Source: Mantis religiosa (taxonomy: Eukaryota > Arthropoda > Insecta > Mantodea > Mantidae). From it: a DNA stretch of 64,000 bases. Of this stretch, positions 33,969-44,292 are shown piece after piece. Under the pieces are notes generated by a model that ran no database searches, was not told where the DNA came from, and worked only from the letters and a program-made list of their open reading frames with translations. Within the stretch, counting starts at the first letter, position 1. Every line of letters begins with the position of its first letter. The translations under genes and the position numbers were made by a program. The stretch spans positions 263,844,603 through 263,908,602 of the forward strand of contig CM060947.1 in NCBI GenBank assembly GCA_030765055.1. Direction: 5' to 3'.

Positions 33969-35471
33969 CATTTGTAATTCCATTCTCTTGGTATGCCCAA
34001 TGGATTAGAAAAGATGAATAACGACTACCTGTCTGAGAAATGTATATGTTTTAGAGAATGGAGATGTATGACATGCCTATTTCTTATGGTATATCGGTTA
34101 CATTCGGTTTAATGAATGCTGAGTTAAGGGTGGTGCAATAAAATTCAAAATATAAGTTCCGCTAGTCACGAAAACATCCTAAGCACAATGGCAAGTTAAT
34201 CAAAATCGCTAGAGCTATTTTTTGTGAAAGCAAAAATTCTAGAATATGTTGTTCATGTAATGGTTAGTCTGGTTTGAGGGGAAGTTTTTGAAAACGTTCG
34301 TTTGGCATCGTTGTAAAGGCGTGAGCTTAACTGTATTATATAACTGTATATTTTTTAACTGTATTTTAACTGTATATTATAACTATTTTGGATTATCCTG
34401 TTTATGCGTATAGACCTTTCACTAAACAGCTCTTTTTCTTATTTTTGGTGTTTTTAAACAAGTATTTTAGGTGAAATCTTAGAACAGAATTCTTTCATTA
34501 CTTAGTATAGATAGTGGAGAAGGTAAGGAAGTATATAATAAAATAATATCCACTAATTTATCGGTATTCAGTATTCAGAAATTACTGATTGCATCTTTCA
34601 GTGTTGAGTTCCTGTTCATTTGTTTCTCCTACCACATTTAGCAACAATGTTTGTTCAAGAATGTGGAGATAAAGTTCCGTGATTGTTTTTCTGAGGATAG
34701 CTCTCGTCAGTAACCTTAAAACTGCACGATTCACGGGATCACATTGACTAATATATTTCTAGCGTTTCAATAATACGAAATAATGCAGTCACATTCACTC
34801 GCAGGCAATTTTGAAAATGCTATTTCCGAAATTAACGACTCTTTAAATTGATGTGCTTGGACTGTATGAATAATTTTGGCCAATAAAACTGAATACATAA
34901 TTATTGTAGCGGCGGTGTAAACAAATGAAATGCAGGTCGTAAAGTTTCTGGCCAGGTGGGAACGTCGTTAATGGCTGGGTTGTTTCCTCTCTCACAACAG
35001 ATGTACCGAGGTACTTGTCATGATCAATCACCCAACTCACATTAGCAGGAGCAAATATAGCACCAAAAATGTCATCTGACATACATTCCCCTGAACTTTG
35101 CTGATATTTTTGGGTGTGCGGAGTCAATAGAATACCAAGGATGGTAAAATAGCGTAGTGGAGGCCCTAACGTTTCCAGGGCCTACTTAATCTTATTGACA
35201 TAACCTCAGGGTCACACAAGAACGTTATTTAGCTTCAGTATATTTCAAGGTTCCACACCAAGAGTTTAGAACCCTCCGAAAATGCCTATACTATACGTGA
35301 ACAAGTTGGATGAAAACGGTGCTTCGTCAGCACGAGCAAGAAAATGTGCGTAAGAAAGTGAACACTTTGCGGTTTGATCCAGTCTAGCCACTGGACAACA
35401 GAGCAAACACCAGCAAACAGAGACTTGAGTACGATACAGGGCACTCTAAAGAGTTCAGATTCGCTTCAAAG
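33969..35471. other. Stretch without recognised genes
   Basis: AT-rich. The minus-strand frame 35127-34843 (94 codons) has no recognised motif and no defended splice sites. Nothing else was found. Confidence 0.5.
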
Positions 35472-35473
35472 TA

Positions 35474-36954
35474 TCGGTTTGTCTCATAAATTCGTTCGAT
35501 TCTTGTTACGTGTTTACGACTAAGAACTCCTGAGAACACTGAATGCCCCCATTACTTTTACGTCAAAGAAGCTGCCTAACAATATGGGGTTTGTTTAAAA
35601 ATACAGTAATTGAAAAGAACGCTATGAACATAAACCACAGCGACCTCACGGCCAAAGGTAAATAGGTAAACTTATGTAAGAACTGGTAACGAAACTTCAG
35701 TACGAGTTTGTGGATGCAACAGTGTGGAGTTGTAACTTGTGAATGTTAATATGGAAGTCAAGAAGGAACATTTTCGACATTTAATGTTGTTTTATTACCG
35801 TAAAGGTAAAACCGCCTCACAAACACAACGGAAAATTTGTGCTGTTTACGGAGAAGATGCAGTGACGAATCGGGCATGTCAAAATGGTTTACTCGATTTC
35901 GAGCCGGGAACTTCTCTGTGAAAGACAAACCTCGTTCTGGACGACCTGTGGTTACGGATGAGGAAAGGATAAAGGACATGATTACGAACAACCCCAGAAT
36001 AACAACTCGGGAGGTAGGTGAGGAGCTAAACGTATCTCATGCAACTGTAGCAAGGCACCTAAAGAAACTTGGTTACGTAAATCTTCGGGATGTATCGGTT
36101 CCACACGAACTGAGTGAACAAAATTTAGTTCAGCGCGTTTCCATCTGTGACGCATTGATAAGACGCAATGAAATTGCCCCTTTTCTGAAACAGCTGGTTA
36201 CAGGAGATGAAAAGTGGATTGTGAACAACAACATCCGAAAGAGAAAGTCATGGCGTAAGAAAGGGGAACCACCACTCTCAATTCCTAAACCAGGGCTTCA
36301 TCCTGAGAATATTATGCTGTGCGTTTGGTGGGACTGGAAAGGAATTATTTATTACGAATTTCTTCCTCCTGTGGAGGCCATCAATTCAAAGAAATACTGT
36401 TCTCAGTTGGATCGTCTGAAGGTTGCCCTAGAAGAGAAAAGGCCAGAGTTAGCATCTAATGGTGAAGTCGTCTTTCATCAAGACAATGCCAAACCACACA
36501 CTTCTGTGGTAACTCGTCAGAAATTACGGGATTTCGACTGAGATGTGTTACCTCACCCACCTTATTCTCCAGACATTGCTCCATCCGACTATCATTTATT
36601 CCGATCCCTGCAAAACTTCCTTAATGGCAAACGCCTTACTTCCTTGGGGGATTGCACACTCGCCGTAGAAGAGTTCGTCAACCAGAAAACTGCAAGATTT
36701 TCGAAAATGGAATTGATAAGCTTCCTGAAAAATGGAGATATGTTATTGATAATAATGGTGCATACTGCACAAAATAAAGTTTGTTTTGAAAAGTTCATTG
36801 CCTTGTTTAATTTCGATGACCTTGTGTATGTAAACAGATTACCCCTACATAATTAGGCAACTTCGTTGCCGTAGTTGTGATACGGGCATACAGTGAAGGC
36901 GTTCTTTGTCGTAAACACGTAACAAGAATCGAACGAATTTATGAGACAAACCAA
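35474..36954 (+). mobile_element. Mariner element with about 50-bp inverted ends
   Basis: The left end reads TCGGTTTGTCTCATAAATTC; the right end, reverse-complemented, reads TTGGTTTGTCTCATAAATTC. Both continue through GTTCGATTCTTGTTACGTG to TTTACGAC, about 48 bp with few differences. TA lies at 35472-35473 and 36955-36956. Length is 1,481 bp, with longer termini than the usual 28-30 bp of mariners. Confidence 0.88.
35751..36850 (+). pseudogene. Mariner transposase, near-complete
   Basis: ATG at 35751 opens MEVKKEHFRHLMLFYYRKGK. A frame change near 35880 passes to the frame of 35837-36541, which carries FSVKDKPRSGRPVVTDEERI, TTREVGEELNVSHATVARHL (second helix-turn-helix), VTGDEKWIVNNNIRKRKSW (first Asp) and VVFHQDNAKPHTSVVTRQK (second Asp). 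A TGA at 36539-36541 stands where the family has Trp. After it, LPHPPYSPDIAPSDYHLF holds the third Asp. The C-terminal block runs to about 36750, where the usual ending is lost. All three catalytic Asp codons remain; one frame change and one nonsense codon inactivate it. Confidence 0.88.
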
Positions 36955-36956
36955 TA

Positions 36957-37239
36957 CTTTTCGACCGAGAGTGGACTTACATAGTTTAGAAACGATGTTC
37001 CTCCTACTGTATGAAGCAGCATCGCCTATGTCGATTTGCATGAAGTTAATAGAAATATGACTTTTGCAAGAACATGCTCTGTATACGTCACACAGGCTCG
37101 CAGTGCCCGATGGATGCCTCACTTTGGTACTTTGTAGTCCAGGATTCGAGTACCGCCTCGGACATGTGTGTTTATAAATGCTCGTGAATAAGTGTAGGTA
37201 TTTACGGAAAATACAATGAGATAAACACCGGAGAAAGTA
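36957..37239. other. Spacer with a weak tRNA-like stretch
   Basis: 37085-37165 has a B-box-like GATTCGAGTACC, but no convincing A box or paired stems. Nothing else was seen. Confidence 0.3.
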
Positions 37240-37620
37240 ACGAAAAAATCATAAAGTCCCCACGTTAGTACGTTCGACTCCCGTGGCCGACCCACAGTAC
37301 GCGCAAGTTAAGTTGAGCGTTGGATTTATGCTGTTGTGCGCGCAGAGGGGAAGAAGCGAGAGCTTCTGCAGTGTGGCCAACATTGAAAAACACGGTGCAG
37401 TAAAATAGCGTGTAAGATAAGCGAAGATATCACAAGTAACGTTGCATCCTCTGAAAACATTCCTTAGTTTTGACCACGCCAGGTCAATTGCATTCAGATC
37501 ACAGTTATACGGAGGTAGACGAATAATAATGTGTCCCCTTTCGAGAGCCATAACACCCACAAATGTTCATACAAATATAAATCATTTTCAAGTAAATGCT
37601 GATGTACACTCGTAACAAGG
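37240..37620 (-). pseudogene. DDE_3-type transposase C-terminal fragment
   Basis: The minus-strand frame from 37560 reads GHIIIRLPPYNCDLNAIDLA, then WSKLRNVFRGCNV. The LPPYxCxLNxIxLxWSxxK pattern is the last catalytic region of DDE_3 (IS630-type) transposases. A frame open to 37249 follows without further motif. A matching N-terminal half of such a family lies 16 kb away at 20573-21145, on the same strand. No inverted ends were identified. Confidence 0.6.
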
Positions 37621-38380
37621 ATAAACTGGCAATTCGAGCGCACCAAACGAGCCTTTATGAAGGAAGCTTTAACTACAAAGTGATAATGTTATATAACAAC
37701 TTCCAAATTCATTTAAACAAGTTGCATCATTAAAACACTTTAAGAATAAGTTTAAGAAATGTTTGCACGCACACTGTTTTTATACGGTTAATGGATTTTT
37801 AGAACTATAACCACGTAAATGAGCACTGGGAGCATAGTACATTCACAAACCTGTAATATTTATATTATGCCACTTCTTGTGGTAAATTAGTTTATGCAAA
37901 TACTACATGAAACAGTAGAAAAGCGGCTTATTGTGTATATTGTATGTAATCAATTGGACTTTATGTATATACTGTATTTATACATATTGACGTGTCTCAT
38001 AACATGTATATGTTGTCAACGACGAACTAAAATTCTAATTCTAACATACGATTGTTGTAAACTAGTTAGCTAATTAACCTCGAAATTGATCAAAACGAAA
38101 TATGGTGGACATGATAAAGCTTAGCGTATTTGCCACTAGATGTCTGTGTATAGGGCATTTGAAATTTCAAAGTTTTCATCTATGTTTACGGAGTTAAACG
38201 AAAATTACCGAATGAGGTCTTGGAACCCGATCTCTTTTCTTATCGCGCGCTTATAGTATCTTACCCATGGGTTTTTCCGGGTATGTTCGTGGGTCACTAA
38301 GGGAATTCTGGGTAAGTTAATCACATCTCCAAAATCTCCTGTCCCTCCATTATCATTTCATATCATCTCTCATCTGGTGG
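37621..38380. other. AT-rich stretch, nothing recognised
   Basis: No open frame above 60 codons and no match to other repeats in the window. Confidence 0.5.
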
Positions 38381-38389
38381 TGTCTTTCA

Positions 38390-39038
38390 GGGTAGAAGTG
38401 TCGGCGGGAGTCCCGGCGATGCATGGCAGGATGATATACTCTGAGTAAAGCTACTTCCTCCTCCGGTAGGTCAGTTGTTGGCCTCCGCTCCTCTGCTGGG
38501 ACTATTTTGGGACCGCCAGTCAGGGACCATTAGGACTCGGCTGCTGGGGTCGTTGCCATCTCGCTGTAGTTCGTTGTTTGGCCTGTGGGGAAAGCCTCTA
38601 TCCAAGTAAACTGTAGGGACCCTGTCCTCTGTACTGTCGTGACTCCTTGGTTCGTCCGCCCACTGTCTCCTTAACCTCATCCCCCAGGGGCCTACTTCGG
38701 TAGGTACGGGTTTGGCGCACCCGGGGTCCCGAGCCAACAGTCTCCCTCGTGTGGGCTCCTCTTCGTTGTTGAGGGAGACGGTCAACAGGCCCACCCACGT
38801 GTATGCCGTGCGTGGAGACCCGTGGGGAAGGATTTTAGATTCTTTTCTAGTTTAGAGTTAAGGATTTAGTGAACGAAATTTTTAGTAGGTTTTGATTGAT
38901 GTTTTAATGTACGTGTATTTTTAATAGGTTTTCTTCCACTTGTAAAGTTTTTAGAAAGTTTTATATCTGGCTTTTGCCATGACTAGTTTTTTAAAGGGCG
39001 CTGATGACCGCCGTAGTTGAGCGCCCTTATATATATAT
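38390..39038 (+). mobile_element. Probable non-LTR 3' region with terminal hairpin
   Basis: GC-rich sequence (38390-38830) passes to an AT-rich tail that closes with GGGCGCT at about 38996 and AGCGCCC at about 39020, a perfect 7-bp stem around GATGACCGCCGTAGTTG. A short TA run follows. A 3' stem of this type before a short tail is seen in several insect non-LTR elements. No polypeptide motif is recognised; minus-strand frames here are not supported. The LTR of a gypsy element starts immediately after the TA run. Confidence 0.45.
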
Positions 39039-39521
39039 TGTCACCCGAACGTTGGAACCCCCTATATAACCGGCTGGAGGCAGCAGCAGGAGACGGAGGC
39101 GTTCGGACACGCCCCCTCGTAAAGCTGGTGTGGCTGGAAAAAAAAAACATTACCGTGCCGTCTCTTTCCGCTGCCCTTGATTTCTCGAACTTACGGGATA
39201 TTTCATCTAATCCAGAACATTCTCGATCCCTCAGCTGACCCTATATAAGCAATACGCCGGGCAGTAAGTGAGTCAGTGAGTCGGTTCTTGGCGTAAGAAT
39301 GCAGTGCTAGTGTACGATGAGAAGACTGTGTGAGTGCATCGGAGCATTGTACGTAATTGCGAGTGCAAGTGAAATTGTAACGGACGAACTGGTGAATCGC
39401 AATTGTGTGCATTACGTAATTCTGTGTAATTGGCAATAGTTTAACTGTAAGTCGGTGGAAGTAAATAACATTTTTGAGTGGTGTAATTGGACTTTTCATT
39501 TCACGAACCCACAAAGTCACA
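39039..39521 (+). mobile_element. Gypsy LTR (solo or truncated)
   Basis: It starts TGTCACCCGAACG at 39039 and ends AACCCACAAAGTCACA at 39521, about 483 bp. It contains TATATAAGCAATACGCC-type promoter-like sequence near 39243. The ending is the same as that of the LTR at 42531-43114. No internal gypsy sequence follows: a mariner begins 5 bp later at 39527. The flanks are ATAT-like before and ATGT after, so a target duplication is not proven. Confidence 0.75.
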
Positions 39522-39526
39522 ATGTA

Positions 39527-40860
39527 CGAGGACTATCCAGAAAGTAGATTACGTTTTCGTCTGTTTCCGCTAGGGGCGGGGCTAGCGCGGCCATCTTGGG
39601 GTCAGAGCGTTGCGCAGCTCAGTCGGCATCTAGCCGTGCTAGTGAGAGGTTCGTGCTGTGCTCCGTTCAGATACTGTGACGGTTTGAAATGTCTGCCTTA
39701 ATTGAAAATCCCGCGAGCTGCGATGTGCGTGCAGTAATAAGGTTTCTGACTGCAAAAAGCTGTAAACCGATAGAAATCTATCGGCAGCTTTGTGAAGTGT
39801 ATGGGGACAACATTATCACTGAAGGTGGAGTGCGTCAGTGGGTCATCAGATTTAAAAATGGCCGAACCAATGTTCACGACGAAGATCGAAGTGGGAGACC
39901 CAGCATAGTGACTGCCGAACTTGTCGAAAAAGTCGATGCTAAAGTCCGTGAAAATCGAAGGTTCACAATAACGGAACTTTCTTTGAGTTTTCCACAAATT
40001 TCGCGAAGTTTGTTGCACGAAATCATCAGCGAAAAGCTTGGTTACCACAAGTTTTGTGCAAGATGGATTCCAAAAATCTTGACAGAGGACCACAAAAATC
40101 AGCGAATGGCTGCAGCGTTGAACTTTTTGGACGTTTACCATAAGGATGGTGACTCTTTACTCGATCGCATCGTTACTGGTGACGAAACATGGGTGAAACA
40201 CGTGAACTGTGAAACGAAATTGCAATCAATGCAGTGGGGGCACACAAGTTCTCCCCAAAAACCCAAGAAATGCATGCAAACAATGTCGGCAAGGAAGATG
40301 ATGGCGACTGTTTTTTGGGACAGAAAAGGTGTGATTTTGGTGGACTTCCTGGAAAGAGGCACTACAATAAACTCTCAAAGGTATTGCCATACTCTCCAAA
40401 AACTCAGAAGAGCCATTCAAAACAAGCGCAGAGGAATGTTGAGCTCTAAGATCTTGTTGATTCACGACAACGCCCGGCCCCACACGGCAATGTCACTCGT
40501 GAAGTTCTTGAATCTTTTAAGTGGGAGTTGTTTCCTCATCCGCCGTACAGTCCTGACCTGGCACCGAGCGACTTCCACCTATTCCCAGCAATGAAGATGT
40601 GGCTGGCTATGCAGCGTTTTGATGACGACGCACAGCTGTAAGAAGAGGTAACGAAGTGGTTGAAGGCGCAGGCGGCCGAATTTTTCGACGAAGGAATTTC
40701 CAAGCTCGTACATCGCTACGATAAATGCCTTAATTTGAATGATGACTATGTCGAAAAGTAGTATTTGAGTGTGGCTTTCATCTGTATATAATAAAATTTG
40801 TTTCCTATACTTTGTTTACTTTTTATTCCAAAACGTAATCTATTTTCTGGATAGCCCTCG
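39527..40860 (+). mobile_element. Mariner element, well preserved
   Basis: The ends are CGAGGACTATCCAGAAAGTA at 39527 and, reversed, CGAGGGCTATCCAGAAAATA at 40860; both continue to GATTACGTTTT. TA flanks both sides (39525-39526 and 40861-40862). Length is 1,334 bp, typical for the group. It lies 5 bp after a gypsy LTR end. Confidence 0.93.
39689..40761 (+). pseudogene. Mariner transposase with one frameshift and one stop
   Basis: ATG at 39689 opens a frame holding the paired-box-like half (VIRFLTAKSCKPIEIYRQLC, RSGRPSIVTAELVEKV), the linker KFCARWIPKILTEDHKNQRM, the first catalytic Asp in IVTGDETWVKHVNCETK and the second in LLIHDNARPHTA. A single missing base near 40488 shifts the frame. In the shifted frame FPHPPYSPDLAPSDFHLFPA keeps the third Asp, and the protein ends EFFDEGISKLVHRYDKCLNL, then VEK, at 40759-40761. 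A TAA near 40639-40641 is the second defect. Expected full length is about 345-350 residues. These two lesions make it the most intact mariner here. Confidence 0.93.
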
Positions 40861-40862
40861 TA

Positions 40863-41715
40863 TATCATATATATATTTCACCTCATACTTTCTCACTTGG
40901 GGACATAGCAACAAGGGGCCCAGCATGGTGACCTACGTGCCGTAATGAAATCCCAATCCCAGGACCTGATTTCGAACCTGGCCCTCTGACTTGGTAAGTA
41001 TCTACCCTCCTAAGAAGCAGAGCACTATTTCTCAATACGGTACAATTTTGTTATGAAAAATGCAAATATGGAAGAAGCCATCGCCTGAATGAGAACACGT
41101 AAAACTGGTTTATGCCGTAATGTATTTACAGCTTGTATCTTCTCATTGCACCATTAAATTTTCGATTAGATTCATAATTTGTTTATAAGGGCATAGTCGT
41201 TATTTACTGGAAATAATGTGCCAAAACACGCATTATTTCGTTCACAAACAATTTGATCAACTATTGATTTGGTAGCGACCAAAGCGAAGCAATTAAAACA
41301 TAAATTTCCATGACAAAAGACTTCCATTATTCTGTGAACAAAGCAATGCCGATATTTTTCTGTAAACGTCATTTTTAACAAAGTTACAGAAGCTTCAAAT
41401 ACATCCAGTATCCAATATGTCAGCCTTGTTTGAATCAATTGTTAACTTGTGATTATTAAAACAAGGTAGTTGTTGATTTTTAGCTTCTCTCACACGAGTG
41501 GCAATGCAGTCAAAACTTCGATGTTCAGATTTCTAGGAACAGCCTCTGGAGATCTTATTTTGAATGTATTTTATACGATAATACACGTTAGGAGGTTTTA
41601 CCACGCGAAAGTCTAGATCTCGTTGAAGCAACAAATTATGCCAAACACTTTTTATGCAGACCCTCTTTATCATGGATTTAGATTTTAAAATACGTAAACT
41701 TTTCTCTTAGTTGCT
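40863..41715. other. No recognised gene
   Basis: 40920-41030 has a reverse B-box-like sequence (ATTTCGAACCTGG) that could be an old SINE head, not defended further. The rest is AT-rich without motifs. Confidence 0.4.
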
Positions 41716-41719
41716 TAAG

Positions 41720-41890
41720 GGCGGGCCTAATGCTCTCAAAGACACAGGTTCAAAATCACCAGGAGCGCTGGTTTTTATGTGTACTTAAAACTTACAGCTC
41801 CACGTCAGTAGAGCTACCAGCATTAAAAAGAAAACTCCTCCCGGACAAAATTTTGGCACACCAGTGACCATGTAAATAACTTGGCTTATT
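41720..41890 (+). mobile_element. Degraded tRNA-SINE body
   Basis: GGCGGGCCTAATGCTCTCAA and CAGGTTCAAAATCACC (B-box-like) are followed by CACGTCAGTAGAGCTACCAG and CTCCTCCCGGACAAAATTTT then GGCACACC. I recall a similar block order from a SINE family common in roaches and related insects; this is memory, not a search. No terminal tail is visible. Confidence 0.4.
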
Positions 41891-43114
41891 CTTTTCTCAA
41901 GTAAGAAGGCGCTCTGTATTTTACTAGCGCTTCGTTATGTAAAGAGAGTGGAATTACAAAGCAATCAAATCAGGATATGCTATAAAAGTACTGGACAATC
42001 GCTGAAGATTACTGTATTATCCTTCAGGGAGCTGCGTAATACTCTCGCTTAAGATGAAGCAGATACGAGGGTGGTCTGAAGAGCTTCCGACCTCAAAACA
42101 AAGACATCACTCGTAAATAAAAGCTAGTGAATTTCGATGTTCACTTGTTGACAGTTACTCACCAAAGTTTCAGTCACTTTGGACGCTCAGTTGTTATGTA
42201 ACAGACGTTTGAGTGAGTTGATGTGAGTGTTTTTATAAAATTGGACAAAATCGAGTATCGAGCTGTCATTAAATGTTTCTTTTTGAAAGACGATACGCCT
42301 ACTCAAATCAGAGATACGTTGGATTCTGTGTATGGGGCTCTACACCAACATTTCCACAGGGAAATTTTGGTCAGCTGAATTTAAACGTGGTCGTAAGAGT
42401 TTGGAAGGAGATGAATGTTCGGGACGTCCAGAAACTGCAACCACCTACGGAAACATCACCAAAGTTCACGAAATCGTGCTAGACGACCGCTGAAATAAAG
42501 TAAGAGAAGTAGCAGAGGCTATAATCATATTGTAACGGGAGCATTGGAGCACCCTTTAACCAGCTGGGAACGGAATGCAGGGGGAGGACCGCATTAGCCA
42601 CACCTTCCCCTCGTTTGTCTTGTAGTATTTGACAGGCAGTGGTTGGGAGGAAAAACATCAGTGGGCCGTCCGTTTCTGCCCACCTGGTTCCAGAAATTAC
42701 GGAGTCTGGAACATTCTCCTGGTCACTAGAAACCGGCGATATTCCGATATAAAGAGGGTTACAGACAGACGCAGTCAGTCAGTTGTTGAGTTGGTTTTGG
42801 TGTAGTCAGTCAGTCGTTGGTTTGAGTTGGTCAATCAGTTGGTTAGTGAATGAGGACAGTTCTTGGTGTAAGAAGAGTTAGTCAGTGACGTGTTAATGAA
42901 CGAAAGGATTGTGAATGACAAGACTGTGCGTGCATCGGAGTTTATGTAATCGCGAGTACTAGTGAAGTTGTAACGGACGAACTGGTAAATTGTAACTGTG
43001 TGCAGCAAGTAATTTTGTGTAATTGGCAAGTGTTAAACTGTAAGTCGGTAGAAATAAAGAACATTGTTGAGTGGTGTAATTGGACTTTTTATTCCACGAA
43101 CCCACAAAGTCACA

Positions 43115-43165
43115 CTGGCGTCAGAAGTGGGATATAACACGAAGTCACACTGGTGTCAGGAAGCG
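43115..43165 (+). promoter_or_regulatory. Gypsy primer-binding region, partly duplicated
   Basis: Right after the 5' LTR comes CTGGCGTCAGAAGTGGGAT; about 33 bp later CTGGTGTCAGGAAGCGGG appears, each preceded by AAGTCACA. The LTR end plus primer-binding site is thus present twice. The tRNA primer is not identified. Confidence 0.6.
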
Positions 43166-43194
43166 GGAAAACAACATCACCGAACATTACAACA

Positions 43195-44292
43195 ATGGAG
43201 GCAGCATTAGAAAAGATTTTAGCGGAACTGAGAGAAATGAAGACGGCAACTGAAAACCTCGCTGCAAAAACAGAAGCGGCAAAGAACAGCCTAACAGAGA
43301 AGCTGGAGACTAGAAATAACCTGGCCGCGGAGTTGAAACTAATCAGGACGGCTAGGGAGAACATCGCCGAGAAGATGGAACAAATGAAGGCCGAGTTAAC
43401 CACGGAAATGAGAGCAGCGAATGACGGTCTGGCTACCGAAATGAAGGTGGCGAACGAGGCTCTCGCCGCAAAGTTTGAGGAACGTTTGGCCGGCGTGAGG
43501 GATGACGTCGCGAACCTGGGCAAACGGAAGGGTCAAGTAGACGACCGCCTTAACGATTTAGAGGAAAAGGCCGAAAACATCGCAAAACCCCTCACCCGCC
43601 TGACGGAGGAAAACCGGCCTTATGTGTGGACGGAGGACGCCGAAGACGCTTTCCAGCACCCGAAGGGGACCCTGTGCAGTGCTCCTATTTTGGGTTTCCC
43701 ACAACCGGGTGGTGCCTTCATTGTGGACACCGACGCCAGCGACCATTGCATTGGAGGTGTCCTATCGCAGATCCAGGACGGCCACGAGCGCACAAGAGTG
43801 GAAGAGGAGGAGCGTGCCGCAGCAGTCCGAGTAGTTGTGGCAGTGCCTGCTGAAGGCTGGGATAGCGCAGGCCTGAGGAGGGAGCAGCTGGCGGACGCAG
43901 ACTTGGGGCCACTCTTGAGGGAAGTGGACGCAGGGACGAGACCGACCTGGGAGGACATCGCACCGAGGAGCGCCACCTACAAGTCGCACTGGGCAAAATG
44001 GGACTCGTTGAAGACGAGAGAGGGTGTGCTGTTCCGGGTATGGGAGTCACCCGATGGGAAGGCGCAGAGAGGACAGTTGGTACTTCCCCGGAGTAAGGTC
44101 CCGGAAATCTTGGAGGAAGTGCACGCCGGTACTTCAGGAGGACACCTGGGAGCGAACCGAATGATTCACAAACTACGGCAGCGCTACTTCTGGCTCAGAC
44201 TCCGGGCAGATCCTGGTGGTACACCTGAACCGCCTCGCACGCTACGATGGGGCTGTTCGTGGGCGAACAGCTTTGAGGAGGGAGCAGTGTAA
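43195..44292 (+). CDS. Deleted gypsy polyprotein: gag coiled coil fused to RNase H start and integrase zinc domain
   Basis: The open frame has 365 codons from ATG 43195 (an in-frame ATG also exists at 43153); the start is chosen because the related copy at 28117 begins with the same MEAAL. Residues 1-140 form a charged coiled coil (MKAELTTEMRAANDGLATEM) like gypsy gag N-termini. Then NRPYVWTEDAEDAFQHPKGT, GFPQPGGAFIVDTDASDHCI and GGVLSQIQDG are the RT-RNase H junction. After another deletion, SKVPEILEEVHAGTSGGHLG, ANRMIHKLRQRYFWLRL is the His-His part of the integrase zinc domain. The polymerase, protease and integrase core are missing. The stop codon TAA lies in the first bases of the 3' LTR. 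That the frame stays open across the deletions is notable, but a function is not shown. Confidence 0.8.
   Translation: MEAALEKILAELREMKTATENLAAKTEAAKNSLTEKLETRNNLAAELKLIRTARENIAEKMEQMKAELTTEMRAANDGLATEMKVANEALAAKFEERLAGVRDDVANLGKRKGQVDDRLNDLEEKAENIAKPLTRLTEENRPYVWTEDAEDAFQHPKGTLCSAPILGFPQPGGAFIVDTDASDHCIGGVLSQIQDGHERTRVEEEERAAAVRVVVAVPAEGWDSAGLRREQLADADLGPLLREVDAGTRPTWEDIAPRSATYKSHWAKWDSLKTREGVLFRVWESPDGKAQRGQLVLPRSKVPEILEEVHAGTSGGHLGANRMIHKLRQRYFWLRLRADPGGTPEPPRTLRWGCSWANSFEEGAV

Noticed and set aside
34843..35127. 94-codon minus-strand ORF as a host exon
   Set aside because: No recognised motif, no convincing splice pair, no repeat partner. Left as chance.
37085..37165. Another tRNA-like head
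   Set aside because: Only a B-box-like motif; no A box, no stems, no second copy.
43558..44050. Several GC-rich ORFs on both strands in the gypsy interior
   Set aside because: Alternative frames of the gypsy open frame, without domain resemblance.
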